From Lucifuga dentata (taxonomy: Eukaryota; Chordata; Actinopteri; Ophidiiformes; Bythitidae): 64,000 bases of DNA. Positions within the stretch are counted from its first letter, which is position 1. The number at the start of each line of letters is the position of its first letter. Under the pieces are notes generated by a model. That model was not told the DNA's origin. It did no database searches and saw only the letters and a list, made by a program, of their open reading frames with translations. Shown one piece after another: positions 11,853 through 26,648 of the stretch. The stretch lies in NCBI GenBank assembly GCA_014773175.1, contig VXCM01003126.1:1-64000 (forward strand). Reading direction: 5' to 3'. A program made the translations under genes and the position numbers.

Positions 11853-13085
11853 CACACAAGCTGTGTCTCTGCAACAATAATCCAAAAGCCTTACTCAGGT
11901 AAAACCAGGTTATTCAAGTCCTCTCAATAATCAGCACTGAATTACTGTATGTTGTTGAACACGCAAATGTGTTTTCATAAGTTACCATCCGCCTTTGGTT
12001 CCTTTTCCCTCTGCCTTTCTCGTGTACTCAGAATAGATAAGCCAATTAAGAGATCCACAGTCAAACAGGAACAGGACAGCCACGCTGAGACTCATGGGTA
12101 ATTCAGGCCTACCTGCCAGTCAAACAGCTTTGCAGCCTTCATGAGGTAGTTTGTTTAGGATTCCAAGATTTTTCCAATTAAAGGCGACTGGATTTCAAGA
12201 GAAAGTGTTTTATATACCTGTGTGCCATTAAAGAGCATGGAAGTAGCTTTAAGTGGTTTATATAAAATTATTTAAACCCCTTACATGCTGAATTTATACA
12301 AAATGTTTATAAAATTACCTCTAACAAAAACTTCCAGACATCACTGTGAACGGTATAGCTGTTACTGATCCCACAGGGAAATAAGCATTAGCGCTATACA
12401 TATCCTGCCAAACCATTAGGTTAGGTTTAGTCATATTTCAAAAACATTCAACTTAATCTCCACACAGTTCAACTTTCATTGTATATACTGTAGGAATAGG
12501 AAATGTTAATCCTGCCCAGATATCATTTTAGGTTTTATTTGCGCAGATCTATGCTCAAATTGGCACCATACTCCATACACTTTAAAATTTGTTTTATTTT
12601 CATAGATTAAAATGCTAGACTATTTAGGACATATTTTAATAATGAATTTGAAGGATGGTCCAGGAGTCCAAAGTGTTTTGTTTTTTTTTTGTAACTTATG
12701 TTTTTAATCATTTTATATTGTAGGTACCCATCTTAGCATGGGACTACAGATGATTAGTCAACCTTGGCTATACCTATTACCTATATATTTTGATTTTTCA
12801 TTAATGTGCATTATCCCAGTTCAAATAAATTACAAATCATAAAGGAGTAATTTGTCAATTATAATTGTTTTGCAATTTGTATACAATTCACTGTACTAAT
12901 GAAAGGTCTACCAGTACAATATATCTTTTATTGCAATGAAAACATGAGGTTGTATCTGTATCATAGGTGTGCAGGACCTTTTATAGCTAACAATGGAAAT
13001 CAAGGTTCACCTATAAAACTAAACACCAACTAGAATTTAAAAAAAAAAACCCTCTACAACAGCCATTATTGGAGGATCTCCACAT
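11853..13085. other. Spacer between the IRAG2-like gene and rpl10a
   Basis: An acceptor-like site (minus strand, about 11870) suggests the first coding exon of the IRAG2-like gene has a spliced 5' UTR. The rest, about 12.1-13.08 kb, is AT-rich and shows no exon, terminal repeat or RNA gene that I can support. Confidence 0.4.
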
Positions 13086-13086
13086 T

Positions 13087-13092
13087 TTTATT
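13087..13092 (-). terminator. rpl10a poly(A) signal
   Basis: AATAAA on the minus strand lies only 18 bases past the rpl10a stop codon, giving the very short 3' UTR usual for ribosomal protein genes. Confidence 0.7.
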
Positions 13093-13109
13093 AATAGAAA
13101 AGATGGAAA

Positions 13110-15342
<2,233 letters not shown>

Positions 15343-15370
15343 TTTTGCAGCTCGTCCCTCTCGTCTCGCT

Positions 15371-15392
15371 ACGCTGAAAAGGAAGTGCAACA
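15371..15392 (-). promoter_or_regulatory. rpl10a 5'-TOP-type start region
   Basis: About 35 bases upstream of the ATG the minus strand reads GCACTTCCTTTTCAGCGTAG, an oligopyrimidine run with an embedded C start as in TOP mRNAs. mTOR-dependent translational control through such a motif is established for vertebrate ribosomal protein genes; the exact start base is inferred. Confidence 0.55.
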
Positions 15393-16163
15393 GGAAGTTA
15401 CGCAAATTAAGCGAGCCGGGGCGTTACGTCATCAAAGCGCACGAACTTCATCAGCCTAAAGTCTGAATTAATGCTTTAACAATAGCTTTTTAAGTACAGT
15501 CTAACCTGGAAATCTTATTTTATTTTATTTAATTATTCATGTTCACTTTTTTAAGCATGCATTTTTTATACTTGAATATTATTTTTACAATTTATACAAA
15601 AATGCTTAGCTACCAGATTGTATAATCTCAGTAATATAGACATGTTTTAATAGGCTAATAATAAGGAAAACGTCATCAAAGTCTTTAATAAAATATTTAA
15701 ATTTTCTTTTTTTATTTCAGGAACTTGCTGATTAAAATGTTCTAAATTCACAAGTTTTAAAAACTGCAATAAGACATGAACAGAATGGATGAGGACGGTT
15801 CAAAAAACACTTTGATGTAAAGTAAAACAACAGCAACAAAGGTGATATGTTTTATAATAAAGATTCCTTAACAAATTTATAAGGAATTTATGACATAATT
15901 AAGTGTTGCATTTGGCTTATATTCCCTTGCAAAATATAAGCCAAATACTATAATTCATTTGTTCTCAGTCATTGTACTGACATACAGTAAGTACAGATTA
16001 ACACGGAAATAAGCTTAAACTGCTGCACCAAATTGCAGGTAGCTAAAAATCAGGAGAGCAAAGTTCAGTGTTTTACACAAAACATCATTATTTTGTCCCT
16101 CTGAATTCAAGTCTAAAAAAAAAAATACAAATTTGACACAAGCATTAAATACGGAAAAAAAAA
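15393..16163. other. rpl10a upstream region and fance 3' flank
   Basis: The first ~100 bases next to rpl10a are GC-richer (GCGAGCCGGGGCG at about 15411-15423) and are the likely promoter. The rest is AT-rich spacer with no exon seen. Confidence 0.4.
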
Positions 16164-16169
16164 TTTATT
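16164..16169 (-). terminator. fance poly(A) signal
   Basis: AATAAA on the minus strand, 26 bases past the fance stop codon at 16195. Confidence 0.6.
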
Positions 16170-16194
16170 AACATGCTCTTGGTCAGATGTAACA

Positions 16195-19100
16195 TCATGT
16201 ATGTGTGATTCTTTTCAAAGCAGCTTGGAGAGACTTTTTGAGGAAGGTCTCGTTTAACATCAGGCATCCGGACAGGGAGTGTTTGTGTGCATCAGTCACC
16301 TGCAAAAACAGTTTAATGTAAAAACAGAATGATTTAAGTATTTTTCATCCAGTGTTTAGCTATTGCGTCCGAGATAGATTAAAACTTACATGAGAGGTAA
16401 ATTTGGTGAGGACTGTCAACATCATTTTTGCAAACTTCACAGATTTTGTGAACTGAGGTGCCTGACTGACGAGCTGATCAGTGAACTGTGTGAAAAGATC
16501 TTCATTCAACTCAGGCTGAAAATAAAACAGAGAACAAATATGAAGAAACAATTTTAAAAGACTTTCTGAAATGTAAATATTGCATTTCAAACTATGATTA
16601 ACCCTAATCTTGGTTTCAATCAATCCTTTTTGGTATGACCCACTCTTGATGACAGTAAATATTATAGCTGCATAGCAGTTTTGCAGCACTTATCTCATGA
16701 ATGAATATTTGTCTTGCCTTGGAGTCCAGCAGACTGTGGATAATGGAGAGCACTGCCTCACTCCATGCGACGTTAAATGTCATTCTGGTGGAAAAGCAAA
16801 ACAGTTTGCATCAACAATTAATTTAAAAGCTTGAGTTCATCACCATTTTGTGCTGCTTAGATTTGTGGGATCAGAATTTAAAGGCTGTTATCTCACTGAA
16901 GCACCAGCAGTCTGTAGTGATGATCCAGGCAGCTTTCTATCAATCTGTTCAACACCTCAGCTTGTGGATTTCCTGAATGCAAAACAGACACAAATTAGAG
17001 ATCAGCTGACACAAAGAGTCTGTCCCTAGGGTACAATAGTATTTGATATACATTCAACAAGAGATAAATCAACATTAATAACCCATAATTATTTCAATTA
17101 ATTTATCCAATAGCAATCCCAAATGTGTTAGTTGCAGCTACTCAGGATTTCTCATTCTGAATTGGATTTTAACTGTTCATAAGTAAATAAATAATAACGG
17201 TATTGAGCAATTGACCTTTTCCTCACCTATGTTCTTTTCCTCTAGAACAGGTCTGATTAGAGCATGACACATTGGTCTAGGATAGTGGCTACAAAGTGAT
17301 GTCACAGCAGTGACTAGGCATCTAGAGGCCGGTTCCGACAGGGACAGGACCTGCATATAGATCAGGAGATCATCCTGTCAGTACCAGATATTGTGACACA
17401 TTTACTCTCATTTACATATCCATTGAGGTACCTTCCCCAGCAGGAGGCTCTTGATGAGGGTTGCTGCTGTGCTGTAGCTGAGGTCAGGTGAGAGAGACAA
17501 AATGCAGCTGCATAGTTTAGGCAAAGTCTGCTCTGCTACATCTGGCAAACTCAGCATGCTGCAAAACACCTCCACCTAAACAGGAGAGACTGGGATTAGT
17601 CCTGTCATCAGAATTTATAGTGTATGATTCAAAAAAATAACCTGACTGGTTATTATACTTAAGCTCTTTGCGCTTTACAGCACTAATAGCACAGACATAC
17701 TACAAAGGTGATGTTGATTTTCTCTTGTGCCGATTTCTTGAATTTATTACTTACTGTAGATTGGATATATATGATACACTCAGTGACAAGAAAACAGAAA
17801 CCACCATACAACATAATATAACAGCTCTGTAATAAATATTAACTTTCTGAAACTTACAGGGCTAGATTAAGCCAAGTTCTAGACTAAAAGCGAATTTAAA
17901 ACCAGATTAACTCATATTGTCCTTCTCCTTCTCCGACATGGTTTATAATCATCCAAGATGAACTATGTCTCAACACTGAATAGATTTCCTAAGGCTGGAT
18001 ATTCCAGGATTAAAAAAAAGGCTTCAATTTAAGCTCTTAGGTAGCAGATTTAATTTCAAATGAAATTAAATCGATCAACAGACATGAGGATTATTTTGAT
18101 TTTTTTTTTTTTTTTTTTTTTTTTTACTGAAAACCAACGAGCATCACCAGCCCAGTTAGTACAATAAAATTACTTTCTGACACTGTTTTCACGTAAAAAA
18201 ATTTTTTTTGCTACATCATCCAAGGACATACTTGGGTGGGGTCACAATCATTCAGCACTTTAAATACTTCGGTGGAGCTCTGGTCCAACTAAAAATAGAC
18301 AGGAAAGGATTAGAGTCATATTGGTGTTATTTACAGTCAGTACCAAGTTGCTAGAAGAAAAAAAATACAAGTTTGCTCTTACCTCTGTCTCACATTCCAG
18401 CAGTTCTTTAATTTGAGAAATAGAGGCCTGAATAAACACAAAAAAATTCCTGATTTATTATGTCTAAAAATCTGCAATTGCTAAAAATCACAATCTTTCT
18501 ATTTAAAAAAAAATCTAATTGATCAGTAGAATTGTGAAAGTAGTGAATTTTTTTGAAATGTCCCACCCGCTGTGGACTGGACTGGACAGAGAAACATTTT
18601 CCCTGCATTTGATGTTCTTTACCTTTATATGTTCAGGTAAAACATCAGGCGGAGTGTGCGGTGCTGGCTGCAGTTCTTCAGCAGATGATCCTGCTAGAAC
18701 TTCAGCTTCTAACCCTCCTGATGTCATCTCTAAAGTCTTTTTCTCTGAAGCTGGATCTTTGTTAACACAGATATCCATCTTTATCCGTTTACTCTGTTGT
18801 CCTGTTTCCTCACTCTCAGAGTCCGGAGACACAAAGCTGCCCTTCCTTTTCCTCTGTGTGCCCAGAGCTATTGACCCTGATGCACTCTGAGATGCAGATG
18901 CAGGTTTTGGACCACTAAAGTACTTAGCCCATCCTCCTGTCTCACCAGATCCAACCAAACGCTCTGACAGCTCCTTCAGTCTCTGGCTGCATTGTGTAGT
19001 GTACAGAGGCTCCTCACTATGGCCCCCCATGTCTCTTTCCAGCTGTCTAACCAGAGCAGTGACCCAGGAGTTTGGATGAGGATCCTGCCTCAGGCATTCC

Positions 19101-20414
19101 AGCAGATGGAGCACAGTTGTCTGAGGAAGAGCTGATTGGACCAGATGGATGAAGGACAGCAGGTTTTGTCTGAATGATGCTGGAAACAGGCACACCATTG
19201 GCTTACTAGACAGAAGAGCAAAGAGTGAACGACAGTAAAAATTTCATTAACACCTATAGTATGACTTAGATTTGCATTTATTGCTTACAGTATGTATTTC
19301 TCTGGTACTTGTAATTTCAGCATCACAGGTAAAAGGCTTTATTTATATGGTCTAATCAAATAATCAGTCCAGCATTAAAATTACATAAAAAGCTTTTCCA
19401 TAGATTTCATTCTGCTCCTCTATGCCAATCAAGAAAAGACCTGATTTTGCACTTACTGATGTTTGCCCATTAGAATAAATTCATTAGACTCTCACAAGTT
19501 TTATTTAGATCTTTTAGGATCAATGACATTATTAGTGGATTTCTTGAAGATCGTTATGGTGGTCCATAGTTGTGATGGTTTATGCATTTTCCACTATTGT
19601 TAAAGCTTTTTCTTTGCCCTTCACCTACAGCTACACCTGGCATGTCAAGGAGTGGGGATCTGAATGACTTTCAATACAATTAGTTCAGTTGCATGTGTGA
19701 TGTACAACTACGTGTGTTTATTTCCATAATAATAATTGGAAATGTGCCATAATAATCATATATATAGGTTTTTTTGTTTCACCGATTTTAAAGTTTTATA
19801 TACGTAATACATCTATAGTTCGGTCTTCTCAATTGCACTCGCTCCTTATGTTTAAATTTGAGTCTGTCTTGTTGACACTCAAATGCATCACACTGAATTC
19901 AAGAAAACCCCAAATTTTTATGTTTTAGGTCAAACAACATAAAGGCTCTTGATACTGTTGATTATTGCTTTAGCAACAAAAATATCTAAACTCAGCTTTT
20001 CCATAGGTGTGAAGTGCAGGAATATGTTTCAAGGACAGCAAAAGTTGACTGAATGTCAAGACATGAATAAGTCCCCCCCCCCACTCAATTTCAAAAAAAC
20101 TTTTCAGCGTATCCCAGGTTCTCTCAAAGTTCAAATTCCAAGTAATCACCGTTGTTACTTCAGCGATACACCGTGCATTTCACAGAGGCCTGACGCCGTG
20201 TAGGTTTCACTTACACGGTCAGGCTGCCGTCTTCAGTCCGTGCGCAGGTTAATTCGTCTCGGCAGAGCGTGTGTACGAAGCCCTGCAGGGAGATGTCGGG
20301 TTTTGTCCGCTGCTGCCTACGGAAAACATTCAGCGCTCTGCAGGTACCGGAGACACCGGACAGCAGCGACCGAATCAGGAGCTTCCCTTGCCCGTCAAAA
20401 CGACTCAGAAACAT
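16195..20414 (-). CDS. fance: Fanconi anemia group E protein
   Basis: Ten coding exons (20215-20414, 18623-19205, 18383-18427, 18232-18288, 17432-17575, 17227-17350, 16897-16972, 16718-16784, 16390-16515, 16195-16299) join to 508 residues; human FANCE is 536. The C-terminal helical-repeat domain (about residues 270-508) includes CILSLSPDLSYSTAATLIKS, VKFAKMMLTVLTKF and the ending LNETFLKKSLQAALKRITHT, close to the mammalian C-terminus. Basic clusters (TQRKRKGSF, SKRIKMD) in the long second exon look like nuclear localisation signals. FANCE links FANCC to FANCD2 in the Fanconi core complex, enabling FANCD2/FANCI monoubiquitination at DNA crosslinks. Intron 8 uses a GC donor (AAG then GCAAGA at 16717-16712). 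The start ATG at 20414 is chosen as the beginning of the first open exon (MFLSRFDGQGKLL). Confidence 0.93.
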
Positions 20415-21252
20415 TTTGGTTCTAATGATACATCCAGAACCCGGTGCTCTACCGCCTATTTTGATATGTTCTTCTTCTTGAGTGCGACTACCTATGCTGT
20501 GCTTCTACCGCCACCTAGTGGTAGGAGTATATACCAGTTTTTAGAGTTTCTGCAATCAATAAAAAGCAAGACAAGCTGTTTCAGTGAGACAAAAACGTGA
20601 AACAATGTTTATTTTGTGTCGAGTACAACTTGTTAAAAAAATTTTTAAAAATCTAACATTTTCTGTTCTTGCCAAAGCTAAGATGATAACTTATGATTAA
20701 TGGACATCAGCAAGATAAGGGCATCATACACTTTTTTAGACAATTAAAATACCATCCACATAACACTTTTAAAATATCAAACGATGCAAATCACTAGACC
20801 TAAACACATTAATCAAACAGTAGAAAAGCTAAGAGGTAACTATGTGCAAACATGTTTGAATCACCATGGAAAAATGAGGGAAAAATCCTGTTCATCATTA
20901 ATACTAGATTTAGGTAGAAAGTTAGTTTCTCATCTGAGGTGCTTATGTCTGGGAGAGTCTCATTTTCAAAGACTCCAACAGGAAATTTCAAACATAAGCT
21001 CCCTCTGGTTGTAGAGTGGCAGTTGGTGAAACTAACAGCTGTACCTGTTGGTTGAAATAAGAACTTTAATAGATTTGCTAAGCACACAGATGATACCTCC
21101 TGGTGTATGGCTTTACTGTTCAAGATGTTTCAAGATGGATCCAAGTAGTGCAGCAGAATCAAAACACATAGCCATGTGTTTTCAGAAGGCAATTACAATT
21201 AAGGCCATGTTCAATGGTTTCAGGCACTGACAACGATGACAAAGGTCAGAAA
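20415..21252. other. fance 5' flank and makorin gene 3' UTR
   Basis: There is about 840 bp between two same-strand genes. The fance promoter must lie in the first few hundred bases. The rest contains no exon I can support and probably includes the makorin 3' UTR. Confidence 0.4.
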
Positions 21253-24200
21253 TCACAGAAAAAAAGAGAAGTCATCATCATCATCATCATCGTCATCATC
21301 AGTGAAAAGAGCCATGGCCATTAATAAATTAAGCAGGTCTAGACCCTCAAAGTTGTCTTCGTCGTCTGTATGATACTGTTGAGTAAGCAGATGTCAGGGA
21401 AAGTAAAAAAAAAAAAAAAAAAANAAAAAAAAAAAAAAAAACAAAAAAAAAACATTTCTTTGTACATTCAGGGGTAGTGTGAACCTTTAGTAGTACACTT
21501 CAAATAAACTGATTTACCGGGTATGACGAGTGGCGACGTGCAGCTTTATCATGCTGATAAAGGCACTCTGATTTAAAGGGACAGCATCTGTACCGCATAA
21601 AGTAACCACATCTTCTTTTGCTGGAATCATAAGAAACGAGACAAAAAGGAGGGTGGGTCTCTGACATTACATTTTTCAAACCATATGCCATACAATCCAC
21701 CATGACACTGAGGAAGATGTAATATCAAAACATTTGTCTTCAGGCATAACTTTTTTGCACTTTGCACTGTCTGCGCTTTTGGTTAGCTGAAGAAATGTTG
21801 TGAAGGAGTTTCTCCTTGGATTGTTTTTGAACAGTATGCAAGTCTTACTTGTGGCCATGATTTCAATTTAAAGGACCATACCACCCATTTTTCATGTTTG
21901 AGCCTAATATATTAAATTTTCATACATGTAACATTACTGACAATCATTTCCCAAAGCATACTACTGGAATGGTGAATTAATTTTTTTTTTTTTTACCTTC
22001 CAGACCGCCATTGGTTTCAGTTATTCTGGTACGCTATTAAAATCAACTTGATACTTGAAACGTTCTTGGGATAGGTAATCCATCATCATGAACAATACAT
22101 GTATTCAGGTTTTTTCGAAGTTACATAAATTTAGCGTTTAAGTGCAATAAAAGCGTGGAGTGAATGCATGTCTCCACTGGGGAATATAATCCCAAAAGAA
22201 GACCTGCATTTATTGTAAAATTTAAACAACCGTGACTTCATAAGGCTGCGTAACTATTAGCAGCCGAATCATCGATTTTTTAAGGTGGGTGCATCGCTTG
22301 AATATTTGATTTTGAAAGATTAAAAGATTTTGCAAAATATCAGGAAAGCTGAAATATGGTTTTATCCTTTGGGAAATGAATGTAACATGTATGAAAATTG
22401 AATATATTAGGCTCAAACATGCAAAATGGCCAGTATGGTCATTTAATGCTTAACATGCAAACTATAGCTCAAATAAAATGTCTTCAGAGTCACTTCAAAC
22501 ATTAAGCTGCTTTTGTTCTACATGTCTGTGTATAATGTTAGGCATCATCAAAAAAAACTTCAGAACATACAGACTTCAAAACCGCATTGGCTGGAGTATG
22601 AATAATAGGACCTACCTGCATTTCTCTTTGAAGGCAGCAATCACAGTTTCCTTTGCTTTTCCTTCCACCCAGTACTTGTTTGCCACATAAAAAGCAGACT
22701 TCACGCGGCACTGTGGGCAACTCCTGAGGAATACATATAAATGAATATTTTAACTGCATCTGACAAATACATTTTAATGTACTTAACGCAGCATCAAATA
22801 TTGATGAAACTCACTTTATTACTTCTGGCTGCAAGTCTTTTGTTTTCCTCCAGGTAATGATACATTTTAAACAGAAAGTGTGATTGCAGTTTGGCAAGAT
22901 GCCAAAGACCTGCTCACTTGGATCCGCCTTTTCATACACCTTGTCCATGCAGATGCCACAGATAATGTCTTTGCTTTGGAGGAAGGCTTCTGTTGCATCT
23001 ATATTCTCCAGGCCAGTGGAGGCTGCAGCAGCACCAGCATCCTTTGTCGTCTCTCTGGGAGAAATCTCCTAAGCACACAGAGGGACCTGAGTTTGACCCA
23101 GTTTAAGTGATAAAACTAAAATCTAAATTTAAAAAAACAAAACAAACAAAAAAAACTCTTCAGTATCAAACCCCTGTGTGGCTCAGAGATGGCTGTAAAT
23201 TATTGTAGTTTCTTCATTGACTGAAAACAGCTTCTGTATGAATCCAATGGTGACCAAATTGGCATGGCAGAAAAGTTAAAGAAAACAGAAGTCTCTCAAA
23301 CCTTTTGACAGCATAATCACTTTCCTTCTACAGTGTCCATCTCCTTGTACATTAGGTTGCAACATTTTGTTTTCACAAAATTTGTTTTCACAAAATTCAC
23401 AATGAGACTAAATAGACTACTTCTGGCAGACCTTTGGAACATCAAGGAAGGTGATGGCACAACAGAGTTTTTTTTTTTTGNGACTACTTCTGGCAGACCT
23501 TTGGAACATCAAGGAAGGTGATGGCACAACAGAGTTTTTTTTTTTTGCCATATTTTGCAAAATGATGGGTATCTGAAAATACTGGGCATCTGGATTGACA
23601 GATCAAATGGTTTGAGAAGTTTCTATGGATATTTTCACACAACTGGAACTCTTTGAAACTGACTGAATTTAAGAAGACCACAGGGATTATTCTGTCAGTG
23701 ACTAAATTACAAACTTTTTACATCATGACATGAGTGTTTAACACCTGACAGATTTGGATTAATCACTTTAATCCAAATCTTTAATTCACCACTATGTCAT
23801 GTAGAATGAGCATATTCAAATCAAGTGGCCAAATCATATTCAAACCTGCTGATTCCTTCCACTGGATGCACCTGCTTCAGCATTTTCTGAACTCTGGGCC
23901 GATTCAGAGGAAGCCGTGAGGCTAGAGTTGGCATCTGCATAGATTTAAAAAAAACAAAACAGAAAAAAAGGCAATGTAAGGCCTAACACTGAGGAAAGTT
24001 AACTGTTCACAAGCACAACCATCCAGTACCATGTTCAAGTAGGTGACCCTGTGATCCTTCCTCAGAATTATCTGTAGTCAAGCATTCAGTGTGGCACTGT
24101 GGGTCTGAGCCATTAACCAAAACAGCCTCTGGTCTAATGCATTCCTGGCTGGATGTCACCTGAGCCTGTAGGACAGCAGGCTCAGACCCTCGACGGTCAG

Positions 24201-25720
24201 GTAGTGCGTAGCTAACATGGGGGGAGGAGGAGGAGACATTTGGCACCGAACTCCTCCTACCTGCAACAGCTGCATCGCTGTCAGGCAAAGGGACATGGAG
24301 AAACCTGGGAAAACATTGAAGAAACTTAAGTAGTGTGGAGAAGTCATCCCTTTACTAATGTTGATACAACTTAAACCAACATACAATAACTTACCTGCAG
24401 CGTTCACCATACCAGCATCCACCTTTCTGGAAGTACCTACATATTTGGGCTGATGGTATAACTGGCCATTCATGTAGAAAATGACACCTTGTACCAAATC
24501 TACAAGTGCCATTTATGAATTGCCTGCAAGAAAAACAGGATTTTAGTGCTGAAATCATAAGTTTAGCAACAGAAAATGAGTGACATTAATCTTTCAGTCA
24601 TTTTGGAGGCAAAAGAAAATGAATATAAACAATGGCAGTCTGAAAGTAGAAAAAAAAATCTAATATTTACCGCTGCAGTAGTATATTTTGGGAAATGGTT
24701 GTATATTATTGGGCTCAAACGTGTAAAATTGACGGTATTGCCCTTTAAGGCTTAGTGAGAGTGCTTTTGGGAATAAAAAGGTTGCAGTCTCCTCTCAATT
24801 CAAGTTTACATCCATTGGGAGTTTGTATATTTTTTCAATATTTTAAGCAAACATTAATTCATAAATGCAGTCAATTTTATGTAATTTTTAATTATTTATT
24901 CGTCTTCATCTAACCGTACTTAGTTATTGGCTTATTTGAGGAGTCCATTAAAAATTACTAAATAGCGCCCCCTATAGGCCAGATGTCAGTTAAAGGATGA
25001 GAAGCAAGTTCAGCATACTACCCACTTTCATTTAATGCCAATATATTTTCTGAAAAACAACTTTAGAAAGAGGTGAAATGGCTAAAAATAATCATTATCT
25101 AAAAAAAACAAAAACAAAAAAATCATCAAATGCTGATGATATTAACTGTTTTCAGAAGAACAGCATTTGGGAATCTAACAGGTGTTAGAGGAAAAAGAAA
25201 TTACTACATTGGGCAGGAAAAACAATGGCAAAGTTTTGCAATAATGTTAGCACAAACAGCTAAGTTTAGCTTTAAAAAAAAAACATATCAAAAAGCTATT
25301 TAACAGCGTGTTAATGATGTCGATTTGATCTCATACAAAGTTATCTTTAGGTTTGATGTTTCCCAGCAGTAAAAGTTGATTGGCAAATAAACGCCTCACA
25401 AAAATAACGGTTATTAAGTAAAGAAGGGTTCGGCAACTTTCTGGTTCAAAAGTTGCACACTTAGTTTGATATCTAAAGAAAAACGCTAAGTCAACTGCTG
25501 CTAACCGTAATTTACATAATTTCGCCTGATGTTTTAACAGATTTGATTCAGTCGTTTTTAATTAGCTTTAATGTGAACACGTGAAGGCAGCATGAGCCCT
25601 CGGTGGGATAAACCGAAATAAAACTTAATTTTTTATATGTCTTTTATTAAAATCACCTGCTGCTTACCTACAGACAAGCCTACTACGGACAGATGAGAAC
25701 TGCTGCACCTCTGGGTCCAT
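21253..25720 (-). CDS. mkrn4: Makorin-family RING E3 ubiquitin ligase (mkrn4-like)
   Basis: Eight coding exons (25668-25720, 24395-24523, 24030-24304, 23846-23934, 22815-23068, 22616-22723, 21518-21620, 21253-21375) join to 377 residues. Domains in order: CCCH fingers at about 18-36 (CRQFINGTCRFGTRCHFLH) and 46-65 (ICRYFQKGGCWYGERCRFLH), a Ser-rich linker, a C3HC4 RING at about 219-272 (CGICMDKVYEK, CNHTFCLKCI, SCPQC), a third CCCH at about 307-326 (CGYFMRYRCCPFKSECLYQH) and an acidic tail with ten Asp (363-372). This is the makorin layout, but I see no extra CCCH between finger 2 and the RING. Makorins are RNA-binding E3 ligases. The symbol rests on being distinct from MKRN1/2 and on recalled fish mkrn4 linkage to this region, so it is tentative. 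A TTAA-flanked MITE sits in intron 6, and a fragment of one in intron 1. Confidence 0.85.
21868..22446 (+). mobile_element. TTAA-flanked inverted-repeat element, copy A
   Basis: The ends mirror each other: left TTAAAGGACCATACC... CATGTTTGAGCCTAATATAT, right ATATATTAGGCTCAAACATG ... GGTCATTTAA in reverse complement. TTAA bounds both sides. The interior has no coding potential. It lies in the intron between makorin exons 6 and 7. TTAA bounding fits a piggyBac-type non-autonomous element; the family name is not known to me. Confidence 0.8.
23412..23547. other. Assembly join: 66-bp duplication around single N (23481)
   Basis: A segment starting GACTACTTCTGGCAGACC and ending in a T run plus G occurs once immediately before and once immediately after the N at 23481. 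One copy is likely an assembly artefact. It lies in the intron between makorin exons 4 and 5 and does not touch coding sequence. Confidence 0.8.
24630..24747 (-). mobile_element. Truncated copy E of the TTAA element
   Basis: It matches one end of the same family (ATGGCAGTCTGAAAGTAG, then TATTGGGCTCAAACGTG, then TTAA at 24744-24747) in the orientation of copy C. The other end is missing. It lies in intron 1 of the makorin gene. Confidence 0.65.
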
Positions 25721-26042
25721 CCTGTATTTTTGGAGCTTACGGTCATCCACTATCAACTCTAACTAAATATATACCAGCTGCTTCCTTCCCCAATTAACTT
25801 AGCAACGAGCCAATAGAAACGTTACGTCTTCCAACCCTACGTTTATTGGCACGATTTGACGTATCTTGAGCGCCCCCTACTGATTAAATATGGGCTTGCT
25901 AAATTCTAAACCTGACATAAGAGCTACGATGTCTTTTTATTAACTGAAACAAATTTTAAAGTATTTGGACGTTTAAAGTTTTGTGTTTGACCCACACAAT
26001 TCTTCTTACCTGGTTGATTGACAAGTTTTGAGCCTGACACAA
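25721..26042. other. Makorin gene promoter region
   Basis: Sequence directly upstream of the makorin start at 25720 includes CCAAT-type motifs in reverse orientation (GAGCCAATAG at about 25808-25817). No TATA box was found. No other gene is seen. Confidence 0.35.
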
Positions 26043-26648
26043 TTAAAGGACCACACCAGTGGTTTTGCAAGTTAGAGCCCGATGCATACTCCGCATACAC
26101 ATTACATTACTGACAATCATTTCCCAAAATATACTACTTGAGCTGTAAATATTATAATTGTTTTTCCTACCTTCCACACTGCCATTGGTTTCAGTTCATT
26201 CCAGTATAATATTAAAATCATTTTGTAGAGAACCGTGAACTTGAAACATGCTTGAGAAAAGCAATCCATCATCTTACACGATATTTATTACTTTTTTTTT
26301 TCTCAAAGCAACTTTATTTAACCAGTCCAACAGGGAATTGCACGGAAGAAAATGTATGTCTCCACCAGGGAATACAGTCCCAAAAGATGGCTTTTACCGT
26401 GAAGTTAAAAAAAAAAAAAAANATTAAAAAAAAAAAAAAACATTTCCTCTATATGTGTTCGCAGCAGAAACAGTGACTTTTAAGGTGGGTGATCACCTGA
26501 ATATTTTATTTTTGAAAGCGTACAACATTTGGAAAAATAACAGGAAAACAAAAATAGTTTTATGTTTAGAAAATTGGTTGTCATTAATGTAATGTGTATG
26601 CGAGTGTTGGGCTTAAACATGCAAAATTACCAGTACTGTGTGCATAAT
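26043..26648 (+). mobile_element. TTAA-flanked inverted-repeat element, copy B (diverged)
   Basis: It starts TTAAAGGACCACACCAG and shares interior landmarks with copy A (CTGCCATTGGTTTCAGTTCA, ATGTATGTCTCCACCAGGGA) in the same order. It ends near GGCTTAAACATGCAAAATTA. It is interrupted by A runs and a single N at 26422. It lies between the makorin promoter and the ppard 3' end. Confidence 0.72.
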
